Source of the DNA: Macrotis lagotis | Lineage: Eukaryota > Chordata > Mammalia > Peramelemorphia > Peramelidae | Direction: 5' to 3' | Assembly (NCBI RefSeq): GCF_037893015.1 | Contig: NC_133660.1 | Location: 279,722,067-279,786,066, forward strand | DNA length: 64,000 nucleotides | In this document: positions 10,395-20,855 of the stretch, one piece after another | How positions within the stretch are numbered: position 1 is the stretch's first letter | Layout: each line of letters begins with the position of its first letter | The notes under the pieces: model-generated | The model's input: the letters and a program-made list of their open reading frames with translations, nothing else | What the model was told of the DNA's origin: nothing | The model's database searches: none | Made by a program: the position numbers and the translations under genes

Positions 10395-10880
10395 AAGGAC
10401 ATGCCATTGTAAACTTTGATTTACAAAAGCAGCTTCACCAGTACAAGATGAGGAGACACATAGTTGAACTGTAGCTGGTGTGAAAACATTTGGGGGTTAG
10501 GGGGTTAGTGGATTGCAAGCTTAATCTGGGTCCATGGTGAGATACAGCAGTTAAAAAAATTTAAAAAACTACCTTGAGGGTCATTAGCTCCTGGAATAAG
10601 CAAGTTACAGCCCCTCTGTCCTTAGTCCTGATCTCCTCTGTCTACTGTGTTCAGTTTTGGCACTATGTATTAAGGACACTGATAAATGGAGGGCAACCCT
10701 GCCAGAGGAGGGCTGCAGTGGGGTGGAGGACCCTTTGAAGGCTCAGAAGTAATTGGGGCTATCAGGGGAGCTAACACCATGGGCTACTGGGACAAGACTT
10801 TGGTCCATGCCTAGATCTCCAAAGATGGAGACTCCTAGGGCTCTGGGGGAAGACAGGCTTGGTTCCCCTACCATGTGTCT
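10395..10880 (+). repeat. L3/CR1 fragment
   Basis: AGCAGCTTCACCAGTACAAG, TTAGTGGATTGCAAGCTTAA, TGTTCAGTTTTGGCAC and AATGGAGGGCAACCCTGCCA follow L3 consensus order. Frames are broken throughout. Confidence 0.75.
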
Positions 10881-10904
10881 TTAAATTGATTTGAAGAAAG
10901 CACA

Positions 10905-11256
10905 GCTGTTTTCTCTTTCTCCCTCCCCATCACCACACCTCTCTCTGTCTTGTCTCTCTGTCTCTGTCTGTCTGCCTCTCTGTCTGTCTGTCTCTCTGTC
11001 TGTCTCTTGCTCTGTCTGCCTGTCTCTCTGTGTCTGTCTGTCTATCTGTGTCTGTCTGTCTCTCTCTTTCTCTTCCTCCCTTCCTCTCTCTGTCTTTCTG
11101 TCTTCCCCTCCCATTCTCTGTCTCACTCTCTCCCTCCCTTTTCCTATCAGTATGTCTCTTCCTTCCTCCCTCTCTCTCTCTTTCTGTCTCTATCTCTTTC
11201 CTCTCTCTCTGTCTCTCTTCACTTTCCTTTCTCTCTCTCTCTGACTATTTGTTGAT
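10905..11256. repeat. 350-bp pyrimidine tract (TC/TGTC)n
   Basis: CTCTCTGTCTGTCTG-type repeats, nearly free of A. The long Leu/Ser/Cys frames here and their reverse Arg/Gln/Asp frames are artefacts. Confidence 0.95.
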
Positions 11257-11479
11257 CTGATTTGTCCATAGAAATTTAATCTCTTTTTGTTTGTTCTTTT
11301 CAATTCTAGGTACAGGGGGTGGACTCCCTTGTCCTGGGAGTGTGAGACATAAGAACATTGGAGGCCCTGTTTTCTCCAAGAGACCTGGGAGTCGCCATCC
11401 TTGGAGATCTGGGCATGGACCGAAGGCTTGTCTTGGCAACCCATAGTTCAGGCTCCTTTGACTACCCCTATTACTTCTA

Positions 11480-11640
11480 ACCCTTCAAAGGGTCCTTCAT
11501 CCCATGGTAACCCTCCACCGACTGGGTTGCCCTCCATTTATTGATGTTCTTTTTAAATACATAGTGCCAGAACTGAACCTCCAGGATAGGGGTTGTCACC
11601 AAGCCATCATGGAAGCCCTGAGACGTCAGGCTCCCTGGGA
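11480..11640 (-). repeat. L3/CR1 fragment
   Basis: TTGCCCTCCATTTATTGATG and GTGCCAGAACTGAACCTCCA are the reverse complement of the L3 stretch 'gttctggcaccac ... ggagggcaacc'. Confidence 0.65.
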
Positions 11641-11689
11641 TTAAAGAGGGGGAAGGAGTTGGACTTGGTAGGACTAATGCTGTATGTTG

Positions 11690-11940
11690 TTGTTACGCAT
11701 TCAGTTGTGTCTGACATTTTAGGACCCCATGGGCCATAGGAAACCAAAATACTGTCCATTGGGTTTTCTTGGGTAAGAAACTGGAATAATTTGCCCTTAC
11801 CTTCTCCAAAGGATTAAAGCAAACAGTTGAAGTGACTTGCCTAGGGTCACACAGCTAGTATATTTATGGGTGAAGATTTGAATTCATGTCTTTTTGACTC
11901 CAAGCCCATGCTCTATCCTTTGAGCCATCTAGCTACCTAT
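11690..11940 (-). mobile_element. marsupial core-SINE, antisense
   Basis: TTCAGTTGTGTCTGACATTT, GGTTTTCTTGGGTAAGAAAC, AGTGACTTGCCTAGGGTCAC and ATCCTTTGAGCCATCTAGCT are, in order, the reverse complement of a family seen again at 14655 (+) and 26700 (-). Confidence 0.85.
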
Positions 11941-12039
11941 AGAGGAACAAAAAAAAAGTGTAAACCCAATGCTCTTCTACTCTCTAGTGATTGAGGTAGT
12001 TCATAGGTGGATGATGTCCCACGTGTTGCTTTTTAGGCT

Positions 12040-12340
12040 ATAACTTTCAATTCAATTCAAATCAGTGAGCATTTATTAAACACCTACTGTGGACCATCAC
12101 TGTGCTAGGTTCTGAGGATACAGAAAAAAGGCACAAAACAGTCACTTCCCTCAAGGAGACAATATGCAAACAAATACATACAGAGCAAGCTAGAGACAGG
12201 AGAGAGAGAAGAGCACTCAAAAAGGGAAAGCACTGGAATGAAGAAGGGTTCAGGATTGCTAAATGGCTAAATAGAACTGGGGTCCTGGGGGCCTCCTTAA
12301 AAGACTGGGGCCAGTGGTAGAGATGAGAGCCCCCCACTCT
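12040..12340 (-). repeat. L2 3' end
   Basis: GAGCATTTATTAAACACCTA, CACTGTGCTAGGTTCTGAGG, CCTCAAGGAGACAATATGCA and GGAAAGCACTGGAATGAAGA make a good antisense L2 3' end. Confidence 0.85.
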
Positions 12341-12499
12341 GAGTTTTCTTAAGAACACCAGAGAACACTGGGGGTGGGTGAAAGGTCACTTCCTCTGGGG
12401 CCAGAGGCAGCCCTCTCCCACCTCTAAGGAGCTGCTGAAAAGAAATCTTTCCTGCCTCCTCTGGTAGCTCAGTTTCCAGTGATGGTTTATGAAGCCTGG

Positions 12500-13060
12500 T
12501 TACACAGTCCAGAGAACCACAGGATTCAGGAGGTCGAAGTGGACCCCTGACCCATTCCTAGATAGCAGACACATCATTCCAACCTTCCTGACAAGTGGCC
12601 CAAAGGTCCACCCCCTCTCCTCAGGCAGCCTACCCCTCTTTGGGGGAGCCATCAAAAGGTGAGTAAGCCTGAATTCTGTCCCTTACTCTTCTTCTCTCTA
12701 AGGCTAGAAGGAGAACATCTAGCTACTCTTCTATGTGCTTGAAAAAAGCTATTGGATCACCTTGGACCCTCTTTTCTAGGTTAAATACCTGGAGACATCT
12801 GATCCATTCAAAGTCCTCTCTTAGGGCACAGACTCAAGAGATGTAAGATTCCCTGTCTGGATGCTCATTATGTCATGAATATTCGTCCTCAGAACTGAGC
12901 CCATGAGGGTCCAGATGGGATCCTGACCAGGACAGAGGAAAGCAGGATGGTGACTCCCCATATCTGGGCAATCTCCATCTCTTAATGCAACCCAAGACCA
13001 TGCCAACTAGTGTAACTGCCTTTTTCTTAGGTCAGAGTGGCAGGCCCCATCTCTTTTCTA
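12500..13060 (-). repeat. L3/CR1 3' region
   Basis: CTGACAAGTGGCCCAAAGG, CCTCAGGCAGCCTACCCCT, CAGAACTGAGCCCATGAGGG and CTCTTAATGCAACCCAAGAC follow the reverse L3 order from the 3' end inward. Confidence 0.75.
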
Positions 13061-13121
13061 GATACTGGGCATGTCTCGTCCTTCAGAATATGCTTGGGAA
13101 GTCAACTTCTTTCCTTTAAAC

Positions 13122-13260
13122 ATTTTTTTTTTAGGTTTTTTGCAAAGCAATGCCCAAGACCACACAGCTAGGTAATTATTAAATGTCTGAGGCTGAATTT
13201 GAACTCAGTTCTCCTGATTCCAGGGCCGGTGCTCTATTCACTGCGCCACCTAGCCGCCCC
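13122..13260 (-). mobile_element. tRNA-derived SINE, antisense, with target duplication
   Basis: It starts with poly(T) then GGTTTTTTGCAAAGCAATG and ends with TTCACTGCGCCACCTAGCCG. The exact 10-bp duplication TCCTTTAAAC flanks it (13112-13121 and 13261-13270). Confidence 0.92.
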
Positions 13261-13284
13261 TCCTTTAAACTTCTTAAGGCTCCT

Positions 13285-13485
13285 ATACCATTTCATTTGT
13301 CCTATAAACAACATTGCAAGGCAGATGCTATTCTTATTACTATTTTATAGAAGAGGAAACTGAGGGTGAGATTATGATTATGTGACACATTGGGTTTGTA
13401 AATGTTGGAGGCAGGATTTGAACTGTTCCTCCAGATTCCAAGGTCTAACCACCATTCTAACCACTGAGCTACCTAACTGCCTTAT
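13285..13485 (-). repeat. MIR copy
   Basis: GCAAGGCAGATGCTATTCTT, AGAAGAGGAAACTGAGGGTG and CAGGATTTGAACTGTTCCTC in reverse MIR order, ending at TGAGCTACCTAACTGCC. Confidence 0.85.
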
Positions 13486-13639
13486 TTCTTGAATCCAAAT
13501 AGAAGCTGGATCTAATATCTGGATTTTCTATCCTCTTCTTTTTCTCCCCATCCCCCAGTACCCAGCATTGTCTCTCATCATCAAGTATCCGGGAATCAGC
13601 TTCATTAACTGCCAAGGGTCCCTTGAGCACAGAAACCTT

Positions 13640-13985
13640 TTTTTATTTTTTGCATATTGATGGCCCGACTCTATTTCCCCAAGGAAAACTTCCCCATGGC
13701 CTACTTTTGCAGAAACAATGGGTCAAAATCCATATTAATGATCCAAGAGTAATCAGTTGCCTGGCACCTTTTGTCTGTTGGGCATTGAAGACCCTGCCGA
13801 TAGGCCTCAGCGGCTGGTCCTCCAGGGGCTCTGGCCTAATTTGGAGGGACAGGTTTTTATCATCATCCTTGAATCGAGTGACCCAATGTGACAGGTCCAC
13901 ATCCTTCTTTATACATCAAGGTCTAAGACAGTTTCTTCTAATGAGGTGGCCGCCACAGTGGCCTTTTAGACATTCGATGGTTGAG
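13640..13985. promoter_or_regulatory. possible conserved non-coding element
   Basis: Repeat-free block with CAAAATCCATATTAATGATC, AGAGTAATCAGTTGCCTGG, GAGTGACCCAATGTGACAGG and TGGCCGCCACAGTGGCC (near-palindrome). A 123-codon frame spans it but shows no domain. Confidence 0.3.
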
Positions 13986-14654
13986 GAAGAATGATGGGGC
14001 AAGGGGACATGCAATTATGTACTAATAAGGAATGAATTTATTGATTAGATCAATGTGCAGTCATGGAGGCAGGCCCTCTTACACGTGCTGCAGGCCACCC
14101 ACACACAATCAGTGACCGGCTGCCTGGGCCTCCAATCCCCTTGGTGGTTTGTCTATAGAATCTGGGTCTCCCAAGATTGAGATTGAGGGTATGTTAAAAA
14201 TGAGGTGGTGAACACCCTCCCCACACTAGAAACCAAAGCAAGTTCCTATATGAACAGACTTTAGAATAAAGCTGACTCTATACACATAACTAAAATGGAG
14301 AATTGGGGCAATTGACTCAGCTAATTTAGGTTATCCAAAGTATAAAATAATGAAGATTGACTTATCAGAATCACCTGGACTCATTGTGGGTATGTGTGCA
14401 GAGTCAGGGCAAAGGAAAAATGATCTGGTCCAGGGAGTTCTGGTTTGGGTGGGGGGTGTCTTCTCCAGGTCTGTTGACATGAAGGTTTCCCAGATCTGAA
14501 CTTTGACTGAAAAATCTCCCAAGTTTGTCATGTATCATCTATGAGAGGCAGAATGTTGTTATGAACTTGGTTGAGCCTAGATTTGATTCTTGCTTCTGGA
14601 TGAAACAGAGTCATCAATCATCTGAATCATGATTTCTTTACCTGAAATAGTTAG
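13986..14654. other. low-repeat sequence
   Basis: 14545-14640 may be a decayed MIR (GATTTGATTCTTGCTTCTGG). Otherwise no recognisable feature. Confidence 0.45.
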
Positions 14655-15000
14655 GGAGTGCCCTACCAACCAGAGTGTTGAACCTGGAGTCAGGAAGACT
14701 CATCTACCTGAGTTCAAATCCAACCTTGGCATTTGCTAGTTGTGTGACTCAGGGAAAATCACTTCTATGTGTTTGCCTCAGTTTCCTCAACTGTAAAATG
14801 AGCTGAAGAAGGAAATTCCAGTATCTCTGCCAAGAAAACACCAAATGGCCTTAGAGCCAGGAGGTTCAAATCTGGTCTCAGATACTTAATTACTCAGCTG
14901 TATGACTTTGGGCAAGTCACTTAACCCCATTGCCTTGCCAAAACCCCCCCACCATATGGGGTCATGAAGGGTCAAACACAAGTGACCAACAATGACAAGA
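14655..15000 (+). mobile_element. marsupial core-SINE with a second SINE inside
   Basis: Sense copy of the 11690 family: AACCTGGAGTCAGGAAGACT, TGTTTGCCTCAGTTTCCTCA, CTGCCAAGAAAACACCAAAT; the tail CATATGGGGTCATGAAGGGT with CAACAATGACAAG resumes at about 14953. 14853-14950 belongs to another SINE. Confidence 0.85.
14853..14950 (+). mobile_element. nested tRNA-derived SINE (5'-shortened)
   Basis: AGCCAGGAGGTTCAAATCTG through GGGCAAGTCACTTAACCCCA, then TTGCCTTGCCAAAACCCCCC. It lacks most of the A-box half and splits the host SINE's tail. Confidence 0.8.
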
Positions 15001-15420
15001 GGACTGGGTGACCTGGTCTCTGATTCTCTGGTCTTCTCATCTGGAGGCCAGATGTGGAAGTCTCTGTCGCCTTCTAGCTCTCAGTCTAGGATGCCAGGAT
15101 ATGTAAAATGCAATCAATGATAGCAACAGAACCGACCTCATAGGGCTATTATGAGCAACTAATGAGATGATGAAGAATGTAAAATTTGGTCCTGGGCTGA
15201 CTTTAATACACTCAGGGAAAGTTCATTCTTGTTGGCAAGGCCACATGGGAGAGTGGAAAAAGTCCCAAACCCCAGATTTGAATTCCAACCCTGTCTCTTA
15301 CTGTGTGACTTCATCTCTCTAGACTGTAATGTCTTCATCTAGAGAGTTAAAGGGTTGTGTTGGTTAAATACTAAGGTCCCTTCTTGTGACCTCTGGATCT
15401 GAAGGCTTCTATCCTTCCTC
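15001..15420 (+). repeat. MIR fragments
   Basis: 15001-15110 resembles a MIR centre (CTTCTCATCTGGAGGCCAG). 15225-15420 carries CAGATTTGAATTCCAACCCT, TACTGTGTGACTTCATCTCT and AAGGTCCCTTCTTGTGACC. Confidence 0.6.
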
Positions 15421-16330
15421 AGTCAGTGGGTGAGGTGTTAAGGAATTCTGAATTTTCTGGGAAACTCCATGGAGAACACACATACTCATATGCACATGGA
15501 TAGTGCTTTATACAAATTGGTAGCCTGGTTGATTGCCCATTTGATAGAAAATGACAGGCAAGAAGGAGGACGGTGGTCTTACCATCCAGAAATTTGTCAT
15601 CAAAAAGGAGAGAAAAAAGAGCCACCATCTACCTTCAATTCTTTTCAGTAGCTGTTGGTGAATGGATGGTGGGCAGATCCTGGCCTTGGGAAGCCAAGTC
15701 TGATCTCCCCTAAACTTTTCCAAATTGGAGGACCAGGTTCCAATTTCCCAATCGGAAAACCAAGAGACACTAAAACCTAGCCACAGAAGGAGTTTGGCTC
15801 CACCACAGGGACCCAGAAGAGAGACCAAAAGACCCTGCCATGCCCTTTGGCAGGTTACAGTTTCTTTGGGGAGACAAGATTCCAAAGAAAACTCTTGTAT
15901 CTTGTGCAGCTTCATGTATGGAGACTTCTGCCAAAGGAGTTCAGCCCCCATGGACCAATGAGGGAAAGGTGGATTCCAGGAGCTAGTTATGAAGGCAAGT
16001 TACCATCTAGGACAAAAAAGTCTTCTTAGAAGGTCAGGGAATTTCACAGGCATCTGAAGCAGTGTCTATTACTTCGCATAGGATACTACGAGGCATCTGG
16101 ACATCCACGAAGATTTATATGTATCTCTCTATACAAAGGAAGGGTTTTTTTTAAATAGTAAAATGAACATGCTTCATCTAAAATGATTATTTCAACATAT
16201 GCAGAAGAAAATTGTTTATGAACCCATAAACTTCCAAGCTTTGGGTCACTCTCTGAGAGCTGAAGTGCTCTAGAAGATGCCAACCTGCTTTCGGGGAGGG
16301 AGTTTCCTCAAGGAAGTAGCCCTATAGCTA
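15421..16330. other. unique sequence, 0.9 kb
   Basis: No repeat is recognised. The longest frame is 147 codons on the - strand (15508-15951), Trp/Leu-rich with no domain or splice context. I would not call it a gene. Confidence 0.5.
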
Positions 16331-17059
16331 TGAACTCGAGCATTTATTAAGTGCTTGCTGTTTGCCTGGCTAGGCACTGGGGGTAGAAGGACAAAAACTA
16401 GCTCCAGTTCTCAAAAAGAATGCCCAGTATATAACATGGGAGATAGCAAATAACAAAATATTTACAGGATGAATTGGAAATAAACTCTCAGTAGCATTAT
16501 GAGGAATTGGAAAAGCCCTTTTATGGAAATTTGGAGTTAACTGAGACTCAAAGAAAGCCAGGAGATGGAGATGAGCGGGGGAAGATGCTATAAGCATTGG
16601 GACTGACAGATGCAAATGCTCAGAGACTGGAGATGAGGGATAAGGAGGTTGGTGTAACAAGATACAAGAACACAGGGAGGAGCCTAAGGCATAAGATCTA
16701 AAAGGTTAAGAGAGGACCCAGACAAATACATCTGACCTGTAAGAAAGTCCAATAGAAGACTCCCTGAGGGAGTGACAGGAGGAACAAGGGTTCCTGGTCA
16801 GGCCTCCACCACACCTTGACTACCATCTCCAATAGGCTTTGATGAAGATCCAGGGTCATGAACCCAAGATCCTTGGGAAGAGTTTCCCTTCCTTCCCACT
16901 GTCCTCAGTCATCCTTTTGGGAAGCAGCCCTTGTGGAGACAGCACCTTCAAAGATTATGGCTCTGCTGAAAGGTGACTCTTGTCATTAGTGTCCTGGGTC
17001 CATCAAGTGGTTCATCATCAGGAACTGATATTTCCTCAATGGAAATTCAAGAGGTATGA

Positions 17060-17425
17060 CCATCTGCTTTACTGCTGCCCCTTAAGAACCATGAGACCTT
17101 TCTATCTAACTTGCATAGAAACTTTCCGTGGGTTCCCTCCTGTATCAGAATGGAAGTTCCTTAGGAGAAAGGACTGCCTTACATTTCAATTTGCCTCCCC
17201 AGAACTTAGAACCCTACTTTGGGGGCAGTTAGGTGAGACAGTGGATATAACACTGGCCATGGAGTCAGGAAGACCTGAGTTCAAATCTTGTCTCAGATAC
17301 TTGATGCTTAATAGCAAGTCACTTAACCCCTTGCCCCACCAAAAAAGAAAAAAAAAAGGAAGGAAGAAGAACCCTGCTTTGCACATGGTAACTACTTAAT
17401 AAAGATGTAATTAATTGATTCATTT
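17060..17425 (+). repeat. sense L2 3' end inside the antisense L2
   Basis: CAGAATGGAAGTTCCTTAGG, TTGCCTCCCCAGAACTTAGA, then, after the SINE, GCACATGGTAACTACTTAAT and AAGATGTAATTAATTGATT. Confidence 0.7.
17221..17367 (+). mobile_element. tRNA-derived SINE with 13-bp target duplication
   Basis: GGGGGCAGTTAGGTGAGACA through GCAAGTCACTTAACCCCTTG and an A-rich tail. Flanked by AGAACCCTACTTT (17208-17220) and AGAACCCTGCTTT (17368-17380). Confidence 0.92.
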
Positions 17426-18240
17426 GCCAGGGTGAGAGGTAGAAAGAGTGGAAAGTTGAGGATGACATCTAGGTTATGAACCTGGGAGTAATAGGATGGT
17501 GGTGCCCTCAACAGTACAGGAAGTAAGGAAGTGGGGAAGGCTTGGGGGTTCAGTTTGAGCTATGTTGACGTTAAGGGACATTCCATTCTATATGTTCCAG
17601 CTGGAAATGGAGATTAGGAAAGGGACTAAGTGTGGTTGAGAAGACCTGTGAATCATCAACATAGAGATGATAATGGAATCTACCCGGGCTGATGAGGTCT
17701 CCAAGAGACACAGTGTGGAGGGAAAGAGAAGAAGACCCAGGACAGAGCCACATCTTGTGACTGTGGCCTAGATGATCCAGCAAAAAAGACTGAGAAAGAA
17801 GTCAGACAGGTAGAAAGATTAGCAGAGAGTAGTATCCTGGAAACCTAAAGAGAAGAAAACAATCAGGGAGAGGAGAATGATGGACAGCCTCAGGAGCTCC
17901 AGAGAAGGCAAGAAGACCAAGAAGACTGAAGAAAGGTCCTCAGCTTTGATGACTGAGACATCATTGGTATCTTTGAAGGGAGCAGTTTCAGTAGAAAGAT
18001 GAAGCTGGAGGCCAGGAAGTAGATTGGAAAGGCAGTGGAAGCATTGATTGAAGACTCAGTCCTCTCAAGGAGGGAGATAGGAGATGATAGATGGGGGTCA
18101 CTAATGGATCAAGTGAGGGGTTTGTGAGGATGGAGAAGACAGAGGCATGTACATAGTCTGGAAGGCTAGAAAACAGTGAGACTGAAGATGAGTGAGAGAG
18201 TAGGGTGACAGGGAGAATCATCTCTATCCTTCCATTAGTC

Positions 18241-18454
18241 TCTGTATCTTATGACCCATAACTCTATGCCAAATATCCACACAGTAGAATAGGAAAAACA
18301 CAAAAGAATACCCAGATAAAGCTAGACTTTTGGGGTTATTTGAAGAAGGAAACAGTAAATACAAAATTGTGTGTGTGTGGGGGGGGGGGGATAGATACAC
18401 TCTCTTCTGCAGGATAGATAATGCCCAAGAAATGCATCAGCCATTTAACCACCC
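18241..18454. other. unique spacer with GT/G12 tract
   Basis: (GT)n runs into twelve G at 18379-18390. Nothing else is recognised. Confidence 0.6.
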
Positions 18455-20260
18455 AGCATACACATTTATTAAACGCCTACCATATGCAAGACTTTTTCCT
18501 GGATTGTGAGTGTACAAAGCCCAAAAGGCAACCACCCCTTCACTCAAATGGCTTTCACCCAGTTGGGGGTATATGACACACACACAAATCAGTAAAGACA
18601 AAATAAACATGAAACTAAACTGTGAAGTAATTTGGGGGGAACATTAACAATTGGAATAACCAGGAAAGGCCTCCTGCAGGAGGTGCCCATTGAGTTGTGC
18701 TTAGAAGGGAATTAATGGTGCTAAGAGAAGGAGGTGAGATGGGAGAAGGTGTGCATACAGAAGACAGAAATGTCTTGTGCCTAGATAAGAAGGTTGGCAT
18801 GTCAGGCACAAGCATGAGGAGGAAGGGAAATTAACTGACATCATAAATTGGAATCAGCTTCTGAAAGGAATTAAAGGAATTAAAAAAACAAATTGAAGAC
18901 TTTTAATCTTATTCTAGAAATAACAGGAAGCCACCAAAACTGCTTGAAGACAGTAGTGAGCGGATCAGATGGAAGAATGCATTGGTAAATGTTTAACAAC
19001 TGACTCTGGAGGAATGTGCTGGTAAATGTTTCACAACTGGCTCTTTGAAGGAATGTGCTGGTAAATGTTTAACAATTGGCTCTCTGGAAACAACAGTTTT
19101 CCATTTCAGCTGCATTGCTGACATTTCTTCTATAAGCTCTTGAGTTTGGAAAATAAGCAAAACAATATGTGAAGCTCTAATGTGTAGCCTTTCTTCTCTT
19201 CCTGGGTGTGAATACTCACACTGAAAATCTAACAATAGGCTCTGAGGCAGCTCACTTTTGGTTCCTTCAGCCTAAGCTTGGTTAGACCCACAACTGAGAA
19301 ATATCAGTGAGGAGGGCAGTTTGGATGGAGAACGTTGGAAAACCAACTAGATGCCTTCTATAGGAATCTAGGTAAAAAGAAACAAGGATAGAGAAGGGGA
19401 TGGAAGTGAGAGGTGTCATGGACTTAGGATGAATGAGATTTGGGATCAAACTTGTTATGCAAGCAAAGAATTGAGGATGACTAAAAAATGGTGGTTTCCT
19501 TGGCAGAGATAGGGAAGGATAGAAGAGACAGGACTTGAGGGAAAACCTAAGATCTGATTTGAAGACATTGAGTATTCTAGGTGGAGATCTCCAGGAAACC
19601 ATTAGATAGATGGGATTGGAGTTTGGAAGAGAGATGTCAGTCTCATGAGAGGTTGAGATTTGAGAGTCACCTTTCTCATGATGATCCTTGAACCCATGCA
19701 AGTTGAGGAGATCAACAGGGTAGAGAAGGGCCGGGTCAGCCTTGGCATAATTCACTCCTTAGGGACTTGCTGGGAATGATATCCAGCAAAGAAGACTGGG
19801 GAGTTGGATGGATAGGAGGGGATGCTGGAGAGAATAGGAAAGAGATATTGTCCAAGAGGAGAAGGTGATCAACATCTTTATAGGCTCCACTGAGAAGGTC
19901 AAGAAGTGGGAAGAGAAAGAAGAGGCTACCAGAGAAGAGGACAGCCCCAATGGGGAGAGAACTGGGAAACATGTCTTAGGAAGACATGTTTAGTCTGAAC
20001 AAGAGAACGCTGGGAGTGGGGAGGAGGGAAGTGCTGCAATCCAAGCTTGGAAGGGTTTTCTCGTGCAGAAAGGATTCAATTTTTGTTTGATCCCTGAGTA
20101 CAGAAGTAGGGGTGATGGATACAAACATCACAGAGGAAGGTATAGGGTTGATATCAATCCACATAACCCAATAAACATTTCTTAGTTCTTATGGTGTGCT
20201 AAGTTCTGGCAATAGAATTAACAAACAAAAGACAGTTGCTATCTTCAAGAATCTTATGAG
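18455..20260 (-). mobile_element. second antisense L2 LINE
   Basis: The 3' end is at 18465 (CACATTTATTAAACGCCTAC). ORF2 debris extends right: on the - strand 19736-19972 reads LLDLLSGAYKDVDHLLLLD, a clear relative of the L2 block 'LLDLSAAFDTVDHSLLL'. Interrupted at 18972-19260. Both L2 copies lie in the same orientation within 4 kb. Confidence 0.8.
18972..19260. repeat. 38-bp tandem repeat and associated dispersed repeat
   Basis: Units start at 18975, 19012 and 19051, each GAATG..GGTAAATGTTTAACAA then CTGGCTCT or a variant. A fourth related motif (TCTAACAATAGGCTCTGAGG) lies near 19226. The same motif pair, about 160 bases apart, recurs at 59193-59385. I cannot name the family. Confidence 0.75.
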
Positions 20261-20290
20261 TTAAAGGGAAGATATCACCCAAACAGACTT
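20164..20290 (-). repeat. L2 3' end
   Basis: CCAATAAACATTTCTTAGTT, GTGTGCTAAGTTCTGGCAAT and AGAATCTTATGAGTTAAAGG are antisense L2 tail, abutting the larger L2. Confidence 0.7.
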
Positions 20291-20855
20291 GAAAGTGGTG
20301 AGGGGGGGACCCAACACCAGTAGATACCTGGTGTGAGGGCATCTTGTGCCATTGAGCTGAAACCAGGCAGGGAAGCAGGTACAGAGGGGGAGTGAGCTCA
20401 ATCCAACCTCTACCTCTCCAAAGGAAGGCACAGGGAGGAGTTTGGGGCTCTGCCCTCCAATTAGAGAGAAAAGGAAACTGAGGGAGGTGGGGTCCACCAG
20501 ATTTACATTAGCAGCATGTCAGGAAAAACATCTTAACACTGAGAAGTCATTGAAAGGGACTGGGTTGTCTGAGAGGGTGGTCTCTCCAGAGACCTTCAGG
20601 CATGACCTTGGGGCTTCTCTGTCCTTTGCTTAGTGTCCCTCTTTCCTAGAATGCTTCTCTCACCCCACCTTTCAGGTTTCCAAGTCAGGTCAAGTTCCAT
20701 GTGTTGGGGAGGGGACAGAGAGAGGGATTCTGGGTTGCCATTTGGCGCTGAGGTGCTTCTGTCTCTGAGGCTCAGATTCATTTTCCAAGACTGGACTCAC
20801 AAAATGAGAACTATTTCAGAGGAATTGGGCAAGGCAGTCATGCCTGCTCAGTGTC
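20291..20855. other. unique sequence
   Basis: GC-moderate, no repeat recognised. Overlapping short frames on both strands lack support. Confidence 0.45.

Larger units (their letters stand above)
16335..18240 (-). mobile_element. L2 LINE, antisense, with reverse transcriptase motif
   Basis: The 3' end is at the left (GAGCATTTATTAAGTGCTTG, TAGGCACTGGGGGTAGAAGG). To the right, antisense ORF2 remains. On the - strand 17571-17783 reads SLGDLISPGRFHYHLYVDDSQ, containing the YVDD catalytic block of L2 reverse transcriptase (17652-17663) after the family's LGDLI. 17988-18221 (-) keeps the upstream 'SLDP ... LLSPS' block. Frameshifts and gaps make it non-functional. A sense L2 tail with a SINE sits at 17060-17425. 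Confidence 0.85.

Noticed and set aside
10881..11260. Leu/Ser/Cys-rich frames resembling a membrane protein
   Set aside because: Translation of a (TC/TGTC)n tract.
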